From: Chloroflexota bacterium
GTDB taxonomy: Bacteria; Chloroflexota; Limnocylindria; Limnocylindrales; Limnocylindraceae
Reading direction: 5' to 3'
NCBI GenBank assembly: GCA_026389535.1
Contig: JAPLHR010000023.1
Location: 1 to 44,087 of the forward strand
DNA: 44,087 nucleotides
Shown piece after piece: positions 1-9,414 of this stretch. The translations under genes and the position numbers were made by a program. The notes below the pieces were generated by a model. The model was given only the letters and a program-made list of their open reading frames with translations, had not been told where the DNA came from and did no database searches. Each line of letters opens with the position of its first letter. The stretch's first letter is position 1.

Positions 1-1
1 C

Positions 2-673
2 GCAGTGATCCGCGCCGATGCAGAGCGCACTGGGGAAGCGGCGACCCTCCGTGTTGCGAGCGTCGTGCCAGCCGGTGCCGAGGCGCTCCGCGCGGTGGCA
101 AAGAGCGCGGATCTCTCCATTGAGTTTGTGAGCGTGGCCGACGTTCCGGTCGAGCTGGCACTCACTCCACCAGCCCAGATCGGCATTGATCGACTCCTCG
201 CCGCATGGCTCGCCTATACCGAGTTCGGAACGCCACGCGGTCGTGGGGCGATCGCGGTGACGCTCGGCACGGCGCTCACCCTCACCTGCGTCGATCGAGG
301 TGGCCGCCTCATCGGCGGCGCCATCGCCCCCTCTCCCGTGCTCGCCTCCCGCGCGCTGGCCAGCGGCGCCGCCGCACTTCCACTCGTTGCCATCTACGAC
401 GAGAGCCCAGATCTTGCTGGGCCGATTGGCGCCGACACCGCCGAGGCGCTCAGCGCCGGAATTCTTCGCGGCGCACGCGGTGCCCTCACCGCGCTGATTG
501 CGGAGTCGATTGAAGAGATGTCACGCCGAGATCCTGGCGCGCCAACTCCCGCCGTCGTACTAAGTGGCGGCGCAGCGCTCGCCGGTTGGTGCGCCACGGT
601 TGTTGCCGACCATCGCGATGCCGAGTTTGTGCTGCGTGCGATCAACGCGCTACCCGCAGCGGTGCGCGCATGA
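2..673 (+). CDS. coaX: Type III pantothenate kinase (CoaX), 5' end cut off by window edge
   Basis: ORF open to the window start; motifs IGIDRLLAAW, GTALTLTCVD, GGAIAPSPVLASRAL resemble CoaX; stop overlaps coaBC start (ATGA) in a CoA-biosynthesis cluster. Confidence 0.75.
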   Translation, partial: AVIRADAERTGEAATLRVASVVPAGAEALRAVAKSADLSIEFVSVADVPVELALTPPAQIGIDRLLAAWLAYTEFGTPRGRGAIAVTLGTALTLTCVDRGGRLIGGAIAPSPVLASRALASGAAALPLVAIYDESPDLAGPIGADTAEALSAGILRGARGALTALIAESIEEMSRRDPGAPTPAVVLSGGAALAGWCATVVADHRDAEFVLRAINALPAAVRA

Positions 674-1974
674 GCAAGCGCCTCGCCGGACGACTCATCG
701 TCCTTGGCATCACCGGCTCCATTGCCGCCTACAAGTCGCCAGAGATCGTGCGCGCACTCCGCGCCGAGGGTGCAGATGTGCAGGCGCTCCTCACCCCCGC
801 CGCCACACGGTTCGTCTCACCGCTTACCCTGCGCACACTCACGGGGCACGCCGTTGATGCCGACCTGCTCGACCTTCTCCCTGACGGTCGCATCGGCCAC
901 ATCGTTGCCGCCGATTCCGCCGATGCACTGCTGATTGCACCAGCGACCGCGCAGTGGATCGGCGCCATGGCGAGCGGCCTCGCTGGAGACGTAGTCACCG
1001 CCGCCTGCCTCGCCACCACCGCACCCGTAATCGTTGCCCCAGCGATGGATGGCGAAATGTGGGCACACGCCGCAACGCAAACGAATGCGACGCGACTTCG
1101 CGATGACTTCGGCTACGCCCTTGTTGCACCGGAGAGTGGCGCGCTCGCAAGTGGCGCTACGGGCGTCGGCCGCCTCGCTGAAACAGCTGCGATCGTTGAC
1201 GCTGTGGTGGCCGCCATTGGCGCCGCGCCGATTCGCGAACCGAACGAGAGCCGCCGCCCGCCAGCAGTACCCGCTGGTGATCTGTCGGGTCGTCGGATCG
1301 TCGTTACCGCTGGTGGCACCGAAGAGCCGATCGATGCGGTGCGCATCTTGGCGAACCGCTCCTCGGGGCGCCAGGGGATCGCCCTCGCTGAGGCGGCGCG
1401 TGATCGTGGTGCCGACGTCACCCTGATCGCCGCTCGTGTCAGCGTGCCGCTCCCTGAAGGGGTCACCATCGTGCGCGCCATGAGCGTTGACGCGCTCAAT
1501 GCTGCGCTGCGCAACGCACTCCTCGCCGCACCGAACGGCGGCGCAGCGACGCCTGCCGACGCGCTCATTGCCACCGCCGCCGTCTCTGATTTCCGTGTCG
1601 CGGGCGGCCCGCTAACCGAGAAGCTGCGTCGCGATGGCGAGATCACCCTGCGTCTCACGCCAACCCCCGACCTTCTCGCCGGATTGGCGCAGGCGCTCGG
1701 CCCACGGGCCACGCGCCAGACACTGCTCGTGGGCTTCTCGGCAGAGGCGAGTGCAACGCCGCGGGCACGCGAGAAGTTGCAGCAGAAAGATCTTGACCTC
1801 ATCGTCGCCAACGACGTCACCGCCCCCGGCATCGGTTTTGAGAGCGCCGAAAATGCCGCAGAGATTATCGGTGCCGACGATCTCGTCACCCGTGTGGGCC
1901 CGGCGCCGAAGCGTGTCGTGGCCGACGCCATCCTGGACCGAGTGGCGGCCCTCCTCTCAACGCGAGCAGGCTGA
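670..1974 (+). CDS. coaBC: Bifunctional phosphopantothenoylcysteine decarboxylase/phosphopantothenate-cysteine ligase
   Basis: MSKRLAGRLIVLGITGSIAAYKSPEIVRALR, PAMDGEMW, ITAGGTEEPIDAVRILANRSSGRQG are Dfp/CoaBC hallmarks; the ORF-track start at 586 is an overextension, ATG 670 overlaps the coaX stop. Confidence 0.95.
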   Translation: MSKRLAGRLIVLGITGSIAAYKSPEIVRALRAEGADVQALLTPAATRFVSPLTLRTLTGHAVDADLLDLLPDGRIGHIVAADSADALLIAPATAQWIGAMASGLAGDVVTAACLATTAPVIVAPAMDGEMWAHAATQTNATRLRDDFGYALVAPESGALASGATGVGRLAETAAIVDAVVAAIGAAPIREPNESRRPPAVPAGDLSGRRIVVTAGGTEEPIDAVRILANRSSGRQGIALAEAARDRGADVTLIAARVSVPLPEGVTIVRAMSVDALNAALRNALLAAPNGGAATPADALIATAAVSDFRVAGGPLTEKLRRDGEITLRLTPTPDLLAGLAQALGPRATRQTLLVGFSAEASATPRAREKLQQKDLDLIVANDVTAPGIGFESAENAAEIIGADDLVTRVGPAPKRVVADAILDRVAALLSTRAG

Positions 1975-2813
1975 TGGCACGACACACCGTTGCCGACATG
2001 CGCGCCGCACACGCCGCGGGCGGCCACTTCGCCGTCGTCACCGCATGGGATCGCCCAACCGCTGAGTTCGCCGAGGCGGCTGGCATTCAATTCTTGCTCG
2101 TCGGCGATTCACTTGCTCAGGTCGTGCTCGGACACGAATCAACGGTTCGCGTAGGAATGAGCGAGATGCTGCACCACACCGCCGCCGTCGTTCGCTCAAC
2201 GAGCACCGCCCTTGTGATCGGCGACATGCCCTTCCTTTCGTATGTGGATGTGCCAACCGCCGCAGAGAACGCCGCGCGCTTCATTCGCGATGCTGGCGCC
2301 GGTGCCGTGAAGCTCGAGGGGGGCGTCGTCGTGGCCCCCGTCGTTGCCGCGCTCGTGCGCAGTGGCGTTCCCGTGATTGGGCACATTGGCTTCACGCCGC
2401 AGTCGTCACTGAATGAGAGCAAGCCGCGCGCGAAGGGTCGCCTCCCCGAGGCGGCGGCGGCGCTCCTCGAGGATGCGATCGCCCTGCAGGAGGCCGGCGC
2501 ATCGGCAATCGTGATCGAACTCGTGCCGCAGGAGCTTGCAGCCGCGATCACCAGTCGCCTCACGATTCCAACCATCGGCATCGGCGCGGGTGCCGGCTGC
2601 ACCGCACAGGTGCAGGTGCTCCCCGATCTGCTCGGCCTACTCGGCGCGGCCGCACCACGCCACGCTGGGCGCATCGCCAACCTTCGCGACGATGCGATCG
2701 CCGCCCTCACCACCTGGCGAACCAGCGTGGAGGCGGGGAGCTTCCCCATCGCAGCGCAGGGGATTGCTGGCGACGCAACGCTGATCGCCGCTCTTGACGA
2801 GCTTCCGCGCTAG
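1974..2813 (+). CDS. panB: 3-methyl-2-oxobutanoate hydroxymethyltransferase
   Basis: FLLVGDSLAQVVLGHESTVRV, IGHIGFTPQSSLNE, IGIGAGAGCTAQVQVLPDLLG are PanB motifs; TGATG overlap with coaBC. Confidence 0.95.
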   Translation: MARHTVADMRAAHAAGGHFAVVTAWDRPTAEFAEAAGIQFLLVGDSLAQVVLGHESTVRVGMSEMLHHTAAVVRSTSTALVIGDMPFLSYVDVPTAAENAARFIRDAGAGAVKLEGGVVVAPVVAALVRSGVPVIGHIGFTPQSSLNESKPRAKGRLPEAAAALLEDAIALQEAGASAIVIELVPQELAAAITSRLTIPTIGIGAGAGCTAQVQVLPDLLGLLGAAAPRHAGRIANLRDDAIAALTTWRTSVEAGSFPIAAQGIAGDATLIAALDELPR

Positions 2814-2828
2814 CTCAGGCTCTGGGCG

Positions 2829-3689
2829 ATGCGCACCGTCACCACTCGTTCCGAACTTGACGAGGCTCTCGCCCAACTCCCCCGCCCGGTTGCGCTCGTA
2901 CCCACCATGGGGGCGCTCCACGCCGGTCATACCGCGCTAATCGCCGCCGCGCGCCGCACCGCTGCCACCGTCGTCGTCTCCATCTTTGTCAACCCACGAC
3001 AGTTCGGATCTGCCGCTGACGTGGCGGAATATCCGCGCACGCTCGAGGCCGACCAGCAGCTCGCCCAGGCGGCTGGCGCACACCTCATTTTCGTCCCCAA
3101 CGTTGACGAGATCTATCCGCCCAACGAACCGGTCGCGAACGTTGAGCCAGGACCACTCGCCACGCGGCTTGAGGGTGCCTCCCGGCCCGGACACTTTGCC
3201 GGCGTGGCGACCGTCGTCTCGCGACTCTTTGATCTGGTGCACCCTGACCAGGCTCTCTTCGGTGCGAAGGATGCGCAGCAGGTGCGCGTCATCGAGTGGC
3301 TGGCGGCGCAGCGCAGCGATCAGATCGCGATCCACCGCGTCGCAACGGTGCGCGATAGTGACGGCTTGGCACTCAGCTCGCGCAATCAGCTGCTCTCAGC
3401 GAGCGGTCGCGCTGCGGCGGCAAAGGCGATCCCCGTCGCCCTCTCGCTCATCGCCGAGGCGTGTGCCTCAGGGGTTACGAGCGTTGCCGCGCTGCGGGCA
3501 CTCGCTGAGCGGGTGATCGCTGCAGAGCCAAGCGTCGCGCTCGACTACCTCGACTTCGCCGAGAGCGCCACGCTCATTCCACTTGCAGAGAGTGCACAGG
3601 TTGGTGACGCCGCATCTGGCGAGGTGCTCGTTTCTCTCGCCGCCGTTGTTGATGGGGTGCGCCTGATCGACGCGATCACGCTCCCGTAG
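2829..3689 (+). CDS. panC: Pantothenate synthetase
   Basis: VPTMGALHAGHTALI, FVNPRQFG, LFGAKDAQQVRVIEW, RDSDGLALSSRNQLLS. Confidence 0.95.
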   Translation: MRTVTTRSELDEALAQLPRPVALVPTMGALHAGHTALIAAARRTAATVVVSIFVNPRQFGSAADVAEYPRTLEADQQLAQAAGAHLIFVPNVDEIYPPNEPVANVEPGPLATRLEGASRPGHFAGVATVVSRLFDLVHPDQALFGAKDAQQVRVIEWLAAQRSDQIAIHRVATVRDSDGLALSSRNQLLSASGRAAAAKAIPVALSLIAEACASGVTSVAALRALAERVIAAEPSVALDYLDFAESATLIPLAESAQVGDAASGEVLVSLAAVVDGVRLIDAITLP

Positions 3690-3698
3690 GGGCGTCGG

Positions 3699-4823
3699 CT
3701 AGCGCGTTGGAACGGGGCGTGCCGCCGCAAGGATGCGGTTCACGTCAAGTGAGCCGGAAACGAGCTGCTTGATCTCTTCAATCTTGCGCAGGTCTTCAGG
3801 GTGTGTCTTCACCAGTAGGTCGTGCACGTTCGAGGCAACGCTATAGGTATCACCCTCCATCAGCACGGCGAAAATGTTCGCCTTGCGAATCAGGTCCAAA
3901 ACTCGTGAGCTCGGTCGATAGCCACCACTAAGGACGAAGCCGAGCGGTCGGTTCGGATGATCTTTCCCGTCAAGCCATAGCTGCGTGAGCACCTCGATCA
4001 CATCTTCGCGGTCACCAGGAACGACCACGAGGGCGCTGTCGCCGATGCGCTGCATCACATGCTCTGGCTGCATTGCGGCGACGGAGACGCGACCGATGAT
4101 TGCGTCCATGTCGCGGCCTGGCCAGAGCGTCTCGCCCTGCAAGCCATCTTCGATGATCGCCAGCGTGGGGTTCGAAAGAATCTGGCGATACGGAAGGACA
4201 CCGAGGAGCGGAATTCCATGGCGCGCGAGCCCCTTCTCAAGGAGGCGCGGCAGCTCTGGCTGTAGGTCAAGATCGACCTTGTTGACGATCGCCCCCGCAA
4301 CCTCAACGCCACGCGCGGCGAAGAGCGCCGCGTTCAACACGATCTCGTCGATCGGTCGGCCGATACCGCCCTCACTGACGATGATCACCGGTGCGCCGAG
4401 CAGTGCGGCAACATCGGCGTTACTCAGGCCGATCACCGCACCAACGCCCGCATGCCCTGTCCCCTCGAGCAGCAGCAGTTCGTGCCTCTGTGCGAGCTCC
4501 ACCTGGGCGGCGATGATCTTCGCGCTGAGGTCTTCGACCACCTGCCCCTCGATTACCTTGCGCGTGAAGCCGCGCGGAATCTGCACCGGAGAGAGGAGGG
4601 CGACCGCATCGGTCAGATCAAACACGCCGCGCATCAGGGCGGCATCTTCGTCGGCGGGGGTGTCGTCGATGGTGATCCAGCGTTGGCCGACAGGCTTCAT
4701 GAATCCCGTGTCCAGCCCTTGCGCGCGGAAGGCGGCAAAGAGTCCGAGTGAGGTGGTCGTCTTACCGCGGTTCTGCCCCGTCGCGGCGAGGAAGAGCTGC
4801 CGTGCGCCCGCGGCGCCGGTCAT
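3699..4823 (-). CDS. DRTGG-domain protein with N-terminal dethiobiotin-synthetase/CobQ-like P-loop ATPase (phosphotransacetylase N-terminal-like)
   Basis: QLFLAATGQNRGKTTTSLGL P-loop; MKPVGQRW; LLEGTGHAGVGAVIGLSNADVAALLGAPVIIVSEGG; C-terminal DRTGG-like segment. Confidence 0.75.
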   Translation of the reverse strand: MTGAAGARQLFLAATGQNRGKTTTSLGLFAAFRAQGLDTGFMKPVGQRWITIDDTPADEDAALMRGVFDLTDAVALLSPVQIPRGFTRKVIEGQVVEDLSAKIIAAQVELAQRHELLLLEGTGHAGVGAVIGLSNADVAALLGAPVIIVSEGGIGRPIDEIVLNAALFAARGVEVAGAIVNKVDLDLQPELPRLLEKGLARHGIPLLGVLPYRQILSNPTLAIIEDGLQGETLWPGRDMDAIIGRVSVAAMQPEHVMQRIGDSALVVVPGDREDVIEVLTQLWLDGKDHPNRPLGFVLSGGYRPSSRVLDLIRKANIFAVLMEGDTYSVASNVHDLLVKTHPEDLRKIEEIKQLVSGSLDVNRILAAARPVPTR

Positions 4824-4827
4824 CGGG

Positions 4828-5445
4828 TTACGCCTCTTCGCGCGGCGCGGTGCGACGCTCAATCAGGTTGACCGCCTCTTTAAGGCGCGTCACCGACTCT
4901 AGGTCAACATCCTCGCGGCTGATGTGTGTGCCGAGCTTATCGAGCACTTCGGCGGCAACTTCAAGGAAGACATTGGCGTCGGCGATAAAGAACTCCGACT
5001 CGTTGCTGTAGCGCACGAAGGTGAGTCGCCCCTGCAACGTTCGTCGGTCGTCGGCATGGGCAACCTGCGTGGTGAAGTTATGCCCCTGAATGCCGTCGGG
5101 GTTGGAGAGGAAGCTCAGCGCGTTATCAATTGCCAGGCCGAAGCGTGCGCGCCAGCCGGCGAGACGATCAACCACCTCGGCGGGGAGCCGTAGTTCTGTC
5201 ACCTCGTCGAAGACCTCGGGGGCTGCCGTGAGTGCCGTCACCAGGGTCGAGCCCTGGCGCTGGCCGAGCATCGCCTGGAGCGAACGCTCCAGCGTGACCA
5301 CCTCGGCGTCGAAGTGGCTCGAGGTGATCAGGTCAACGAGCAGGTCCTCAACGTTGTCGAGCGCCGAACCCTCGGTGAGCGCGGCGGCAAGCGCGAGGAT
5401 CTCCTCGCGAAAGAGAAAGCGCTCTTCGTGGTCTAGGCCAGCCAT
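4828..5445 (-). CDS. Conserved hypothetical protein (205 aa), just upstream of the DRTGG ATPase
   Basis: Complete ORF with leaderless-type promoter TAGGAT-N6-ATG; no family recognised. Confidence 0.65.
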   Translation of the reverse strand: MAGLDHEERFLFREEILALAAALTEGSALDNVEDLLVDLITSSHFDAEVVTLERSLQAMLGQRQGSTLVTALTAAPEVFDEVTELRLPAEVVDRLAGWRARFGLAIDNALSFLSNPDGIQGHNFTTQVAHADDRRTLQGRLTFVRYSNESEFFIADANVFLEVAAEVLDKLGTHISREDVDLESVTRLKEAVNLIERRTAPREEA

Positions 5446-5451
5446 GTGCGC

Positions 5452-5457
5452 ATCCTA
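5452..5457 (-). promoter_or_regulatory. -10 box TAGGAT exactly 6 nt before ATG (leaderless start)
   Basis: Minus strand reads TAGGAT-gcgcac-ATG; same geometry as five other genes in the window. Confidence 0.55.
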
Positions 5458-5470
5458 GCGCGCAGGGGGT

Positions 5471-6721
5471 TTACGGGTAGATACCCCGCACCGTCATGGC
5501 ATCGGCGACACGCTGCACGGAGAGGAGGTAGGCACCCGTTCGCAGGTGGCTCTTCTCCTTCTGGGCCATGTCGTAGACCTCGTGGAAGGCGCGAACCATC
5601 TTCTTCTCAAGGCGGACATTGACCTCTTCCTCTTCCCAGAAGTCGCGGTTCAGGTCCTGCACCCACTCGAAGTAGCTCACCGTCACACCACCTGCGTTGC
5701 AGAGGATGTCAGGGATCACCATGGCGCCATTTGCAAAGAGTATGTCGTCCGCCTCTGGGGTCGTTGGCCCGTTGGCCGCCTCAGCGACGATCTTCGTCTT
5801 GATCTTGCCGACATTCTCCGCGGTAATCTGATTCTCGAGCGCCGCTGGAATGAGCACGTCGCAGGCAATCTCAAGGATCGCTTGATTGCTCACTGGCGTA
5901 GAGCCAGCAAAGCCGACGACGCTCCCGGTCTTCTTCTTATGCGCATCGACTACAGCAAGGTCGAGTCCGGCTGGGTTGTGAATGCCGCCGCTGCTGTCGG
6001 AGACGGCGATCACCTTCGAGCCGAGCTCACTGATCAGTCGCGCTGCAATGGATCCGGCGTTGCCGTACCCCTGCACCACGACCGTAGCACCCTTCAGGTT
6101 GAGGTTGATCTTGCTCGCCGCTTCGCGAATGCAGAAGACTGCACCACGCGCCGTTGCCTCGTTGCGGCCCTTCGAGCCGCCGAGTGCGATCGGCTTACCG
6201 GTCACCACACCAGGAACGGTGTAGCCAACATGCATGGAATAGGTGTCCATCATCCAGGCCATCGTCTGGCTGTTGGTGTTCACATCGGGCGCCGGAATAT
6301 CGGACTCAGGCCCAATGATGACGGCGATTTCGGTTGTGAAGCGTCGCGTCAGGCGCTCAAGCTCGCCGAGTGACAACTTCTTCGGGTCAACAGTGACGCC
6401 ACCCTTGCCGCCGCCATAGGGAAGATCCATCACGGCACACTTCCACGACATCCACATAGAGAGGGCCTTCACCTCGTCGATGTTTACATCCTGGTGGAAA
6501 CGAATGCCGCCCTTCGCTGGGCCGCGTCCGAGGTTGTGCTGCACGCGGTGCCCCTCGAAGACTCGGGTTGATCCGTCGTCCATGCGCACAGGGAAGTGCA
6601 CGGTGAGCTGTCGGCGTGGCTCGCGCAATACAGCGGCGATGCCGGAGTCGAGACCGAGCCGCTTTGCGGCAAGGTCAAACTGCTGCTGCGCAACTGCCCA
6701 GGCGCTCTTCTGTGCACTCAT
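5471..6721 (-). CDS. gdhA: Glutamate dehydrogenase (Glu/Leu/Phe/Val dehydrogenase family)
   Basis: GPAKGGIRFHQDVN, MDLPYGGGKGGVTVDPK, GPESDIPAPDVNT, VVQGYGNAGSIAA; start ATG 6721 preceded by AGAGGT. Confidence 0.93.
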   Translation of the reverse strand: MSAQKSAWAVAQQQFDLAAKRLGLDSGIAAVLREPRRQLTVHFPVRMDDGSTRVFEGHRVQHNLGRGPAKGGIRFHQDVNIDEVKALSMWMSWKCAVMDLPYGGGKGGVTVDPKKLSLGELERLTRRFTTEIAVIIGPESDIPAPDVNTNSQTMAWMMDTYSMHVGYTVPGVVTGKPIALGGSKGRNEATARGAVFCIREAASKINLNLKGATVVVQGYGNAGSIAARLISELGSKVIAVSDSSGGIHNPAGLDLAVVDAHKKKTGSVVGFAGSTPVSNQAILEIACDVLIPAALENQITAENVGKIKTKIVAEAANGPTTPEADDILFANGAMVIPDILCNAGGVTVSYFEWVQDLNRDFWEEEEVNVRLEKKMVRAFHEVYDMAQKEKSHLRTGAYLLSVQRVADAMTVRGIYP

Positions 6722-6866
6722 CGTTTTGTACCTCTCATCTGCCGCCCTGGCGGGTGCCTGGCGGACGCCGTGCGGCGATCTCCCCAACCCTACAACGCGC
6801 CCCAAAAAGGTGTTGCGCGTAGGTTGCGGCGTGTTGCCGCCCGTGCGGCGAGGTGAGCCTTTGTGG

Positions 6867-7721
6867 CTAGGCGCGGATCAGCGCGACGCCGAGACCCTTC
6901 GGACCGGTGTGTGGGCCAATGGCCGCACCGGCTCGAACGATTCCTGGCTTCAGGGCGGCAATCTCGGGGAAGCGAGCGCAGACCTCATCGCGGAACGCCT
7001 CAATATCAGGCGCCTCCGAATGGAGCATGGTCAGCTCCTGAATTGGTGATGCGCCGATCAGCTCCATGAAACGCTCGCGCGCCTTGGCCGTAGTTCGTGG
7101 CTTATCGAGAGTGACAACCTCACCATCAATAATGTCGATGATCGGCTTCACCGAAAGGAGTCCACCGATCGCCGCTCGCGCTGGGCTAATGCGGCCGCCG
7201 GCCTTCAAGTAGTCCAGTGAGTCGAGGAAGAAGATCACGTGCGTCTTTGGAATGAGCTCTCCGAGCTCGGCGACGATCTGTGGCGCCTTCCAGCCTTCCG
7301 CGGCGCGATGATAGGCGCGCGCAACGAGCAGCCCCTCGGCCGCCGATGCGGTCGCGGTGTCAACGAGATGAATGTTCTTCGACTGCGGATGGTCCGCGGC
7401 GGCAATCTCGGCATTCCTGAATGTCGCCGAGAGCTTCGAGGCCACATGCACCGAGACGATCTCATTCGCGCCACCAGCAAAGGCTCGGTCATACGCCGCG
7501 GTAAAGGCGGCGGGTGGCGGAGCGGCGGTCTTTGGGAATGGCGCCCCAGGTGCGGTGAGTCGCTTCCAGAACTGGTCCATGGAGAGCTCCTCGTTCACCT
7601 TGAAGCTCTCGGAGCCGAAGGAGACGATGACCGGCACGATGGTGATGCCGAGCCGCTTCGCCGCATCAGGTGGAATGTCCGATGCGCTGTCAGTAATGAT
7701 TGCGACCGTTGACTTCGCCAT
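6867..7721 (-). CDS. DegV family (fatty-acid-binding) protein
   Basis: VAIITDSASDIPPDAAKRLGITIVPVIVSFG, LDYLKAGGRISPARAAIGGLLSVKPII; SD GGGAGGG upstream of ATG 7721. Confidence 0.9.
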   Translation of the reverse strand: MAKSTVAIITDSASDIPPDAAKRLGITIVPVIVSFGSESFKVNEELSMDQFWKRLTAPGAPFPKTAAPPPAAFTAAYDRAFAGGANEIVSVHVASKLSATFRNAEIAAADHPQSKNIHLVDTATASAAEGLLVARAYHRAAEGWKAPQIVAELGELIPKTHVIFFLDSLDYLKAGGRISPARAAIGGLLSVKPIIDIIDGEVVTLDKPRTTAKARERFMELIGASPIQELTMLHSEAPDIEAFRDEVCARFPEIAALKPGIVRAGAAIGPHTGPKGLGVALIRA

Positions 7722-7790
7722 GGTGTCTCTCCCTCCCAGCATGCGTGCGGGCAGATCGCCCTTACCTCTCCTAGAGTCTATCGGCGCCAA

Positions 7791-9101
7791 TCAGCCGTGC
7801 ACGCCGTGTTGCCCAGGGGCGCTCGGCAAGAGAATTTCGTGCTCAACACGGCGCAGGATGAGCAGGAACGTGCCCGCAACCACGAGGAATCCGAGCGTGG
7901 CGTAGACCAAACCGTCGACCCCATACGAGGTCGCTAGGTCGCCCGCAATCTTCACGCCAATCACCTGGCCGAGGCCCAGGAAGATGGAGTAGAGGCCCAT
8001 CACCGCGCTTCGATCGGTGTGATACCGCTCAGAGACGTCGGCCAAGAAGCCGAGTGCCGCCGGCGTTGCGCCAGCGATGAAGAACATGGAGCCACAGAGC
8101 AGGGTGAAGAGCAGCGCGATGAGTGGGAGGTCGGCGCCACTGAGGCGATTCATCGAGAAGACCGCGGCCATGGCGACAACGAAGGCGATGAGACCAAGGA
8201 GGAGCATCGTTGTTCGGCGGAAGTTCGCGAATCGATTCCCCCAGAAGAAGAGGCCGACTCCGCCAATCAGCGCCACAAAGGCGAAGGCGGAGGTGATCAC
8301 CGTGAAGGGGAAGCCGCTCATGAGGAACTGCCCGCGCGACTCGACCCCTGAGTCGCCGAGGAGGAGGTTGAGCCCCTGTGGCACCCAAACACCAATGATG
8401 GCGTTGATGGAGACCCACGTTGGAACGAAGAGCAGGATTCCTCGCTGGCTAAACAGTTTCAGATACTTGCGGAGTCGATTCTCTGTCTGCTGGGGCGGGG
8501 CGGCGTGTTCATCTTTCACGCCGTAGGCGAAGAGGGCGAGCGAGAGCAGATAGATGCCACCGTTGACGGCGAATGCGCCGACCGCAAAGAAGTCCCAGAG
8601 CGGCCCGGCAAGCGCAGTGCCAGCGACGAGTAGGCCACCGAGTGTGGCAACTTCAAAGAGGGTGACGACCCGACCGCGCAGTTTGGCGTCGTGGCTGGTC
8701 TTTGCCGCCACGAACGAGAGGATCGACGGAACGCTCGCCGCCGTAGACGAGCCCTCAAGAAGTCTGGTGCAGATCAGGAGTGGGATCGTCATTGCAAACG
8801 GCGTCAGCGTGACGGCGGCCAAGCCGAAGAGGGGCCCGAGCAGCATCACGGGCTTTCGTCCGATGCGGTCGGCAATAATGCCGAAGATCGGCGAGCCGAG
8901 CAGCTCGGTCACATAGAAGGCGAGGGTGATCGTGGCCAGGTCAACGGGGGTGATACTCACGGCCCCCGACTGATGGAGATGCTTGTTCCAGACGATCAGC
9001 AGCGCGCCCGTGGTCCCCGTCGCGGTTCGCAACGTTAGGGTGCCGAGCAGCAGGGCCTTCATTGATCCAGTCATCTCTGATCCCGTCATCTCTTGCAGCA
9101 T
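7791..9101 (-). CDS. MFS transporter
   Basis: Hydrophobic, about 12 TM, GIIADRIGRKPVMLLG MFS motif A-like; exact start uncertain among several nearby ATGs (9101 to 9062). Confidence 0.8.
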   Translation of the reverse strand: MLQEMTGSEMTGSMKALLLGTLTLRTATGTTGALLIVWNKHLHQSGAVSITPVDLATITLAFYVTELLGSPIFGIIADRIGRKPVMLLGPLFGLAAVTLTPFAMTIPLLICTRLLEGSSTAASVPSILSFVAAKTSHDAKLRGRVVTLFEVATLGGLLVAGTALAGPLWDFFAVGAFAVNGGIYLLSLALFAYGVKDEHAAPPQQTENRLRKYLKLFSQRGILLFVPTWVSINAIIGVWVPQGLNLLLGDSGVESRGQFLMSGFPFTVITSAFAFVALIGGVGLFFWGNRFANFRRTTMLLLGLIAFVVAMAAVFSMNRLSGADLPLIALLFTLLCGSMFFIAGATPAALGFLADVSERYHTDRSAVMGLYSIFLGLGQVIGVKIAGDLATSYGVDGLVYATLGFLVVAGTFLLILRRVEHEILLPSAPGQHGVHG

Positions 9102-9126
9102 ACGGGTTCCCGTCTTCGGTGGTCGG

Positions 9127-9132
9127 TATACT
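9127..9132 (+). promoter_or_regulatory. -10 box TATACT exactly 6 nt before ATG 9139 (leaderless start)
   Basis: TATACT-cagctc-ATG. Confidence 0.55.
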
Positions 9133-9138
9133 CAGCTC

Positions 9139-9414
9139 ATGCCAACGAACGTCGCCCAGTCGTATCCTTATAAGCGCGAGAGCGAGGCAGACCGCGCCGC
9201 CGCTATTGCGGGGACGCTGGGCGCCCGCGAAGGGCTCGCCGAGAAGCTCAGCGCCGAGGCGCTCCCCTATGACGGTGCCGATGGTGATGAGGCGTGGGCC
9301 TGGCGCTGCCGCACGGTCGGCTGCCCTGGCGTGCTCCACACCGCCGGCTACGCCCGCGAGAAGCACGCGATCGTCGCCCTCTGTGATGGCTGCGGCCAGA
9401 TCGCGCTGCGATAG
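9139..9414 (+). CDS. Small putative zinc-ribbon protein (91 aa)
   Basis: CRTVGC...CDGCGQ cysteine pairs; ORF-track start 8983 is overextended; first gene of an operon (TAG then ATG with no gap). Confidence 0.65.
   Translation: MPTNVAQSYPYKRESEADRAAAIAGTLGAREGLAEKLSAEALPYDGADGDEAWAWRCRTVGCPGVLHTAGYAREKHAIVALCDGCGQIALR

Noticed and set aside
1113-2090. Long minus-strand ORF (325 aa) opposite coaBC/panB
   Set aside because: Shadow ORF produced by GC-rich codon bias; low-complexity Arg/Ser/Ala composition and opposite two well-recognised genes
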